The position numbers and the translations under genes are program-made. From the NCBI RefSeq assembly GCF_030553055.1, contig NZ_CP130713.1:1364001-1428000 (forward strand): DNA of 64,000 nt, given 5' to 3'. The notes beneath the pieces were generated by a model. That model was not told where the DNA came from. It made no database searches and worked only from the letters and a program-made list of their open reading frames with translations. Positions 63,741-64,000 of this stretch are shown here, piece by piece. Position 1 is the stretch's first letter. Each line of letters opens with the position of its first letter. This stretch comes from Streptomyces sp. XD-27. Its GTDB lineage: Bacteria; Actinomycetota; Actinomycetes; Streptomycetales; Streptomycetaceae.

Positions 63741-64000
63741 ATGGCGATGAAGCGATTCGTCAAGGCGGCGGGCATGACGGCTGCCAGCTGTGCCCTGGTC
63801 GTCACTGGCGCAGGTGTCGCCGCGGCAACCCCGGACGAGGGCCAGGTCCGTGCGGCGGAGGGCAAGTACGTCGTCACGTACAAGAAGGTCCCGACGAAGG
63901 CCAAGAAGCGTCACCACCACCACGACCACGGGAAGGGGGCCTCCGCCAGCGGCGTGGCCGTGGGCTCGCCTGGCTTCCTGAGCGGCAACGTCATCCAGGT
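63741..64000 (+). CDS. Chaplin-family surface protein (partial, 3' end outside window)
   Basis: The visible 86 residues begin MAMKRFVKAAGMTAASCALV, a Sec signal peptide likely cut after GAGVAAA. A linker YVVTYKKVPTKAKKRHHHHD follows, then AVGSPGFLSGNVIQV, the start of a chaplin domain. Chaplins are amyloid-forming hydrophobic coat proteins of aerial hyphae in Streptomyces. A basic, His-rich linker of about 30 residues between signal and chaplin domain is not usual for short chaplins. GAGAGGA precedes the ATGs; ATG 63747 is an equally good start. The window ends inside the domain. Confidence 0.85.
   Translation, partial: MAMKRFVKAAGMTAASCALVVTGAGVAAATPDEGQVRAAEGKYVVTYKKVPTKAKKRHHHHDHGKGASASGVAVGSPGFLSGNVIQ

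Overview
The window is high-GC actinobacterial DNA, almost certainly Streptomyces. The signs are a chaplin gene, a SARP regulator and glycosyltransferase gene with rare TTA (bldA-type) codons, strong G/C third-position bias, and ATGA-coupled operons of giant megasynthases. It holds two complete-looking secondary metabolite loci, a small type III polyketide locus, and a cell-surface/exopolysaccharide segment.

Region 1 (about 1-34530) is a nonribosomal peptide cluster on the minus strand. Three giant synthetases are read in the order 28323-20190, 20193-12405, 12408-6802, coupled by ATGA overlaps, and they end in a thioesterase and a strong hairpin terminator. The domain order is A-T-C-A-T-C-A-T / C-A-T-C-A-T-E / C-T-C-A-T-TE, so seven carrier positions. 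The sixth module has no adenylation domain. A separate A-T protein (4080-6623) with a diamino-acid-like pocket and sbnA/sbnB homologues (2,3-diaminopropionate synthesis, 1-1565) sit downstream, which suggests loading of diaminopropionate in trans. A SyrP-like Fe/2-oxoglutarate hydroxylase completes the set, and an IS110-family element splits this accessory gene string. Divergently transcribed are a DrrA/DrrB-type ABC exporter and a type II thioesterase (28506-31080). A SARP/AfsR regulator with TTA as codon 13 closes the cluster. The three synthetase genes carry seven apparent frameshifts, each a single missing C in a C run of the coding strand. I treat the genes as intact, with sequencing or polishing errors the leading explanation.

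Region 2 (35005-39723) is a type III polyketide locus: two methyltransferases, a chalcone-synthase-like enzyme, a UbiA-type prenyltransferase, and a divergent FAD-dependent oxidoreductase of the geranylgeranyl-reductase type. Region 3 (39841-43741) is a phosphatase-like gene, a helicase-XPB-N-terminal-like protein, and a DUF3995 membrane protein divergent from a TetR regulator with two palindromic operators between them.

Region 4 (43815-57756) is a polycyclic tetramate macrolactam (PTM) cluster: an iterative PKS-NRPS (KS-AT-DH-KR-ACP-C-A-T-TE, ornithine-type A pocket), two phytoene-desaturase-like flavoproteins and an MDR-family reductase, in the order known for ftdB-C-D-E. The usual upstream hydroxylase gene (ftdA) is not there.

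Region 5 (58120-64000) has a GT4 glycosyltransferase, a polyprenyl-phosphate sugar-1-phosphate transferase, a cellulose-synthase-like GT2 enzyme with two TTA codons, and the start of a chaplin gene with an unusual histidine-rich linker. It looks like surface polysaccharide and aerial-hyphae functions.
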